Assembly: GCA_910578655.1 (NCBI GenBank)
Contig: CAJTQE010000002.1
Location: 22,603-38,115, forward strand
Direction: 5' to 3'
DNA from: an uncultured Christensenella sp.
Lineage (GTDB): Bacteria > Bacillota > Clostridia > Christensenellales > Borkfalkiaceae
Length of the DNA: 15,513 bases
The notes below the pieces were generated by a model, which made no database searches, was not told the origin of the DNA, and saw only the letters and a program-made list of their open reading frames with translations. The translations under genes were made by a program, and so were the position numbers. Position 1 is the stretch's first letter; every line of letters starts with the position of its first letter. This document shows positions 14,694 through 15,513 of this stretch, piece by piece.

Positions 14694-15203
14694 ATGGAAA
14701 CACAAAAGACAAATAAGTTAAACGTATTTATAGTCGAGGACGACGAAAACGACCTTAAAGAACTGACGTCGGCAATTGAAAAATATCCTCAGGAGCTTAA
14801 CCTTGCAGGTTCCTCTAAATCGGCTTTCGCAACTTTCGACTTTATCCGCAACCACCTTCCGCACGCAGTTATATTGGATTTAGAGCTGCAAAACGGCCAA
14901 GGCGACGGGCTGTCGCTGTTGGATAAGTTAAACAATACCGTACTTCCGCGTAAGCCGTACATACTTGTCAACACCTACAACAAAAGCGACTATACCCGTA
15001 AAACCGCCCTGAACAGCGGCGCGGATTACGTATTCACCAAACAGCAAGACGGCTATTCCGCGAAAATGGTTGTAGACCATTTGTTGAAGGTTAAGCCCAT
15101 ATTAACGGGCAGTGACGAAAAACCGTCGAAGCCGCTTACCGAAGCCCGATTAGAGAATGCAATGCGCGAGTTTGTCAGGAAGAGTTTAACAAGCTGGGTC
15201 TAA
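14694..15203 (+). CDS. Spo0A-like response regulator, receiver half (frameshifted gene)
   Basis: A 169-residue product with a complete receiver domain: VEDDEND (acidic pocket, residues 14-20), HAVILDLEL with phospho-acceptor Asp62, VNTYN around the switch position (92-96) and Lys116 in VFTKQ. The domain ends near 135, and a charged linker follows. The frame then runs past its natural partner and stops at 15203, while a Spo0A-type DNA-binding domain continues in another frame immediately after. The start at 14694 is preferred over the in-frame ATG at 14676, because the latter lies upstream of the -10 box. As it stands the product would be a receiver-only protein. Either the gene is broken, or the sequence has a one-base error, or the ribosome shifts frame here. 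Confidence 0.75.
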   Translation: METQKTNKLNVFIVEDDENDLKELTSAIEKYPQELNLAGSSKSAFATFDFIRNHLPHAVILDLELQNGQGDGLSLLDKLNNTVLPRKPYILVNTYNKSDYTRKTALNSGADYVFTKQQDGYSAKMVVDHLLKVKPILTGSDEKPSKPLTEARLENAMREFVRKSLTSWV

Positions 15204-15493
15204 TCGTAAAACACAACGGCTATGAATATCTGGTAGAGGCGGTATTATTGGCGGCCAAAGGCGAAACAGAGAATTGGGATAAAAAGATAGCCGAAAAGTT
15301 TAATAAGACAGATGAAAGCGTTAATCACGCGATGCAGTATACCCTGAAAACGACTTGGAGGCGTGCAGACGTTAATAATTTATTAAAGTACTTCACTGTT
15401 CCGCTGCCCGAAGATAAACCTGTGCCGACCGTTACAACGTTTGTTTTTTTCTATAAACGTAATCTGTTAAATTATCTTAATAAGATAAGGTAA
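15176..15493 (+). pseudogene. Spo0A-type DNA-binding half, out of frame with its receiver
   Basis: Read from 15176, 105 codons give EEFNKLGLIVKHNGYEYL, AVLLAAKGE, KIAEKFNKTDESVNHAM, LKTTWRRADVNNLLKYF and a KPVPTVTTFV tail. This follows the order of the Spo0A C-terminal domain as remembered from Bacillus (GY-YL near its start, DIAKKFNTT..RVERAIRHAIEVAW, then a TKAKPTNSEF-like end). That domain binds 0A boxes. No start codon or ribosome site precedes it at a sensible place; the first in-frame start-like codon (15248, TTG) would remove the first helices. Adding one base near 15175 would join it to the receiver as one protein of about 267 residues, the size expected for Spo0A. Confidence 0.7.
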
Positions 15494-15513
15494 AGGCGGG
15501 TTGCATTTTTGCA

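Noticed and set aside
15171..15203. Programmed -1 ribosomal frameshift in the Spo0A-like gene
   Set aside because: No classical X-XXY-YYZ slippery heptamer lies in the zero frame here, and no clear downstream pseudoknot is seen. A one-base indel or sequence error is simpler.
1..15513. CRISPR array, integrase or transposase genes
   Set aside because: No regularly spaced repeats and no recombinase or transposase motifs were found in any frame.

Overview
The window looks like a chromosomal segment of an uncultured Bacillota (Clostridia-type) bacterium. The evidence is strong AGGAGG-type ribosome sites, TTGACA/TATAAT promoters, a single-chain iron-sulfur L-serine ammonia-lyase, a PepV dipeptidase, a Gly/Thr-linked surface lipoprotein and a Spo0A-type regulator. 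The backbone has moderate GC. A clearly AT-rich block (about 2130-6430) interrupts it and looks horizontally acquired.

Layout. (1) 1-2082: the end of one ankyrin-repeat protein, a small helical TPR-like protein and a ten-repeat ankyrin protein, all + strand. (2) 2163-6427: a defence island transcribed from one strong promoter. It holds a HaeIII-type (GGCC) cytosine-5 methyltransferase joined in frame to a HaeIII-type restriction endonuclease, then a DUF262 protein and a HEPN protein with an R-x4-H motif. (3) 6434-6739: nested hairpins/terminators, a second partial copy of the tRNA-Arg 3' end, and an intact tRNA-Arg(ACG) on the - strand whose 3' end faces the island. (4) 6894-9500: sdaA (+) and pepV (-), convergent on a shared hairpin that contains both stop codons. 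(5) 9537-12111: radC, a membrane histidine kinase and a NarL-type response regulator in a tight operon. (6) 12176-14590: a large lipoprotein with its own promoter and terminator. (7) 14611-15493: a Spo0A-like regulator that appears frameshifted between its receiver and DNA-binding domains. It has a promoter that would make a leaderless mRNA and 0A-box-like repeats upstream.

How the genes work together. The island combines a classical restriction-modification function with a DUF262-HEPN pair, which I infer to be a second, possibly abortive-infection-type defence. It sits beside a tRNA gene with a duplicated 3' end, as expected at an integration hotspot. GGCC is scarce throughout the window, including outside the island, which fits long exposure to a GGCC-specific nuclease. 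The remaining genes are ordinary metabolism, signalling and surface functions.

The best candidates for new biology are the in-frame M-R fusion with its internal ribosome site, the DUF262-HEPN pair downstream of it, the tRNA-end scar, and the leaderless frameshifted Spo0A-like gene. All calls come from reading the sequence and remembered family features; no searches were run.
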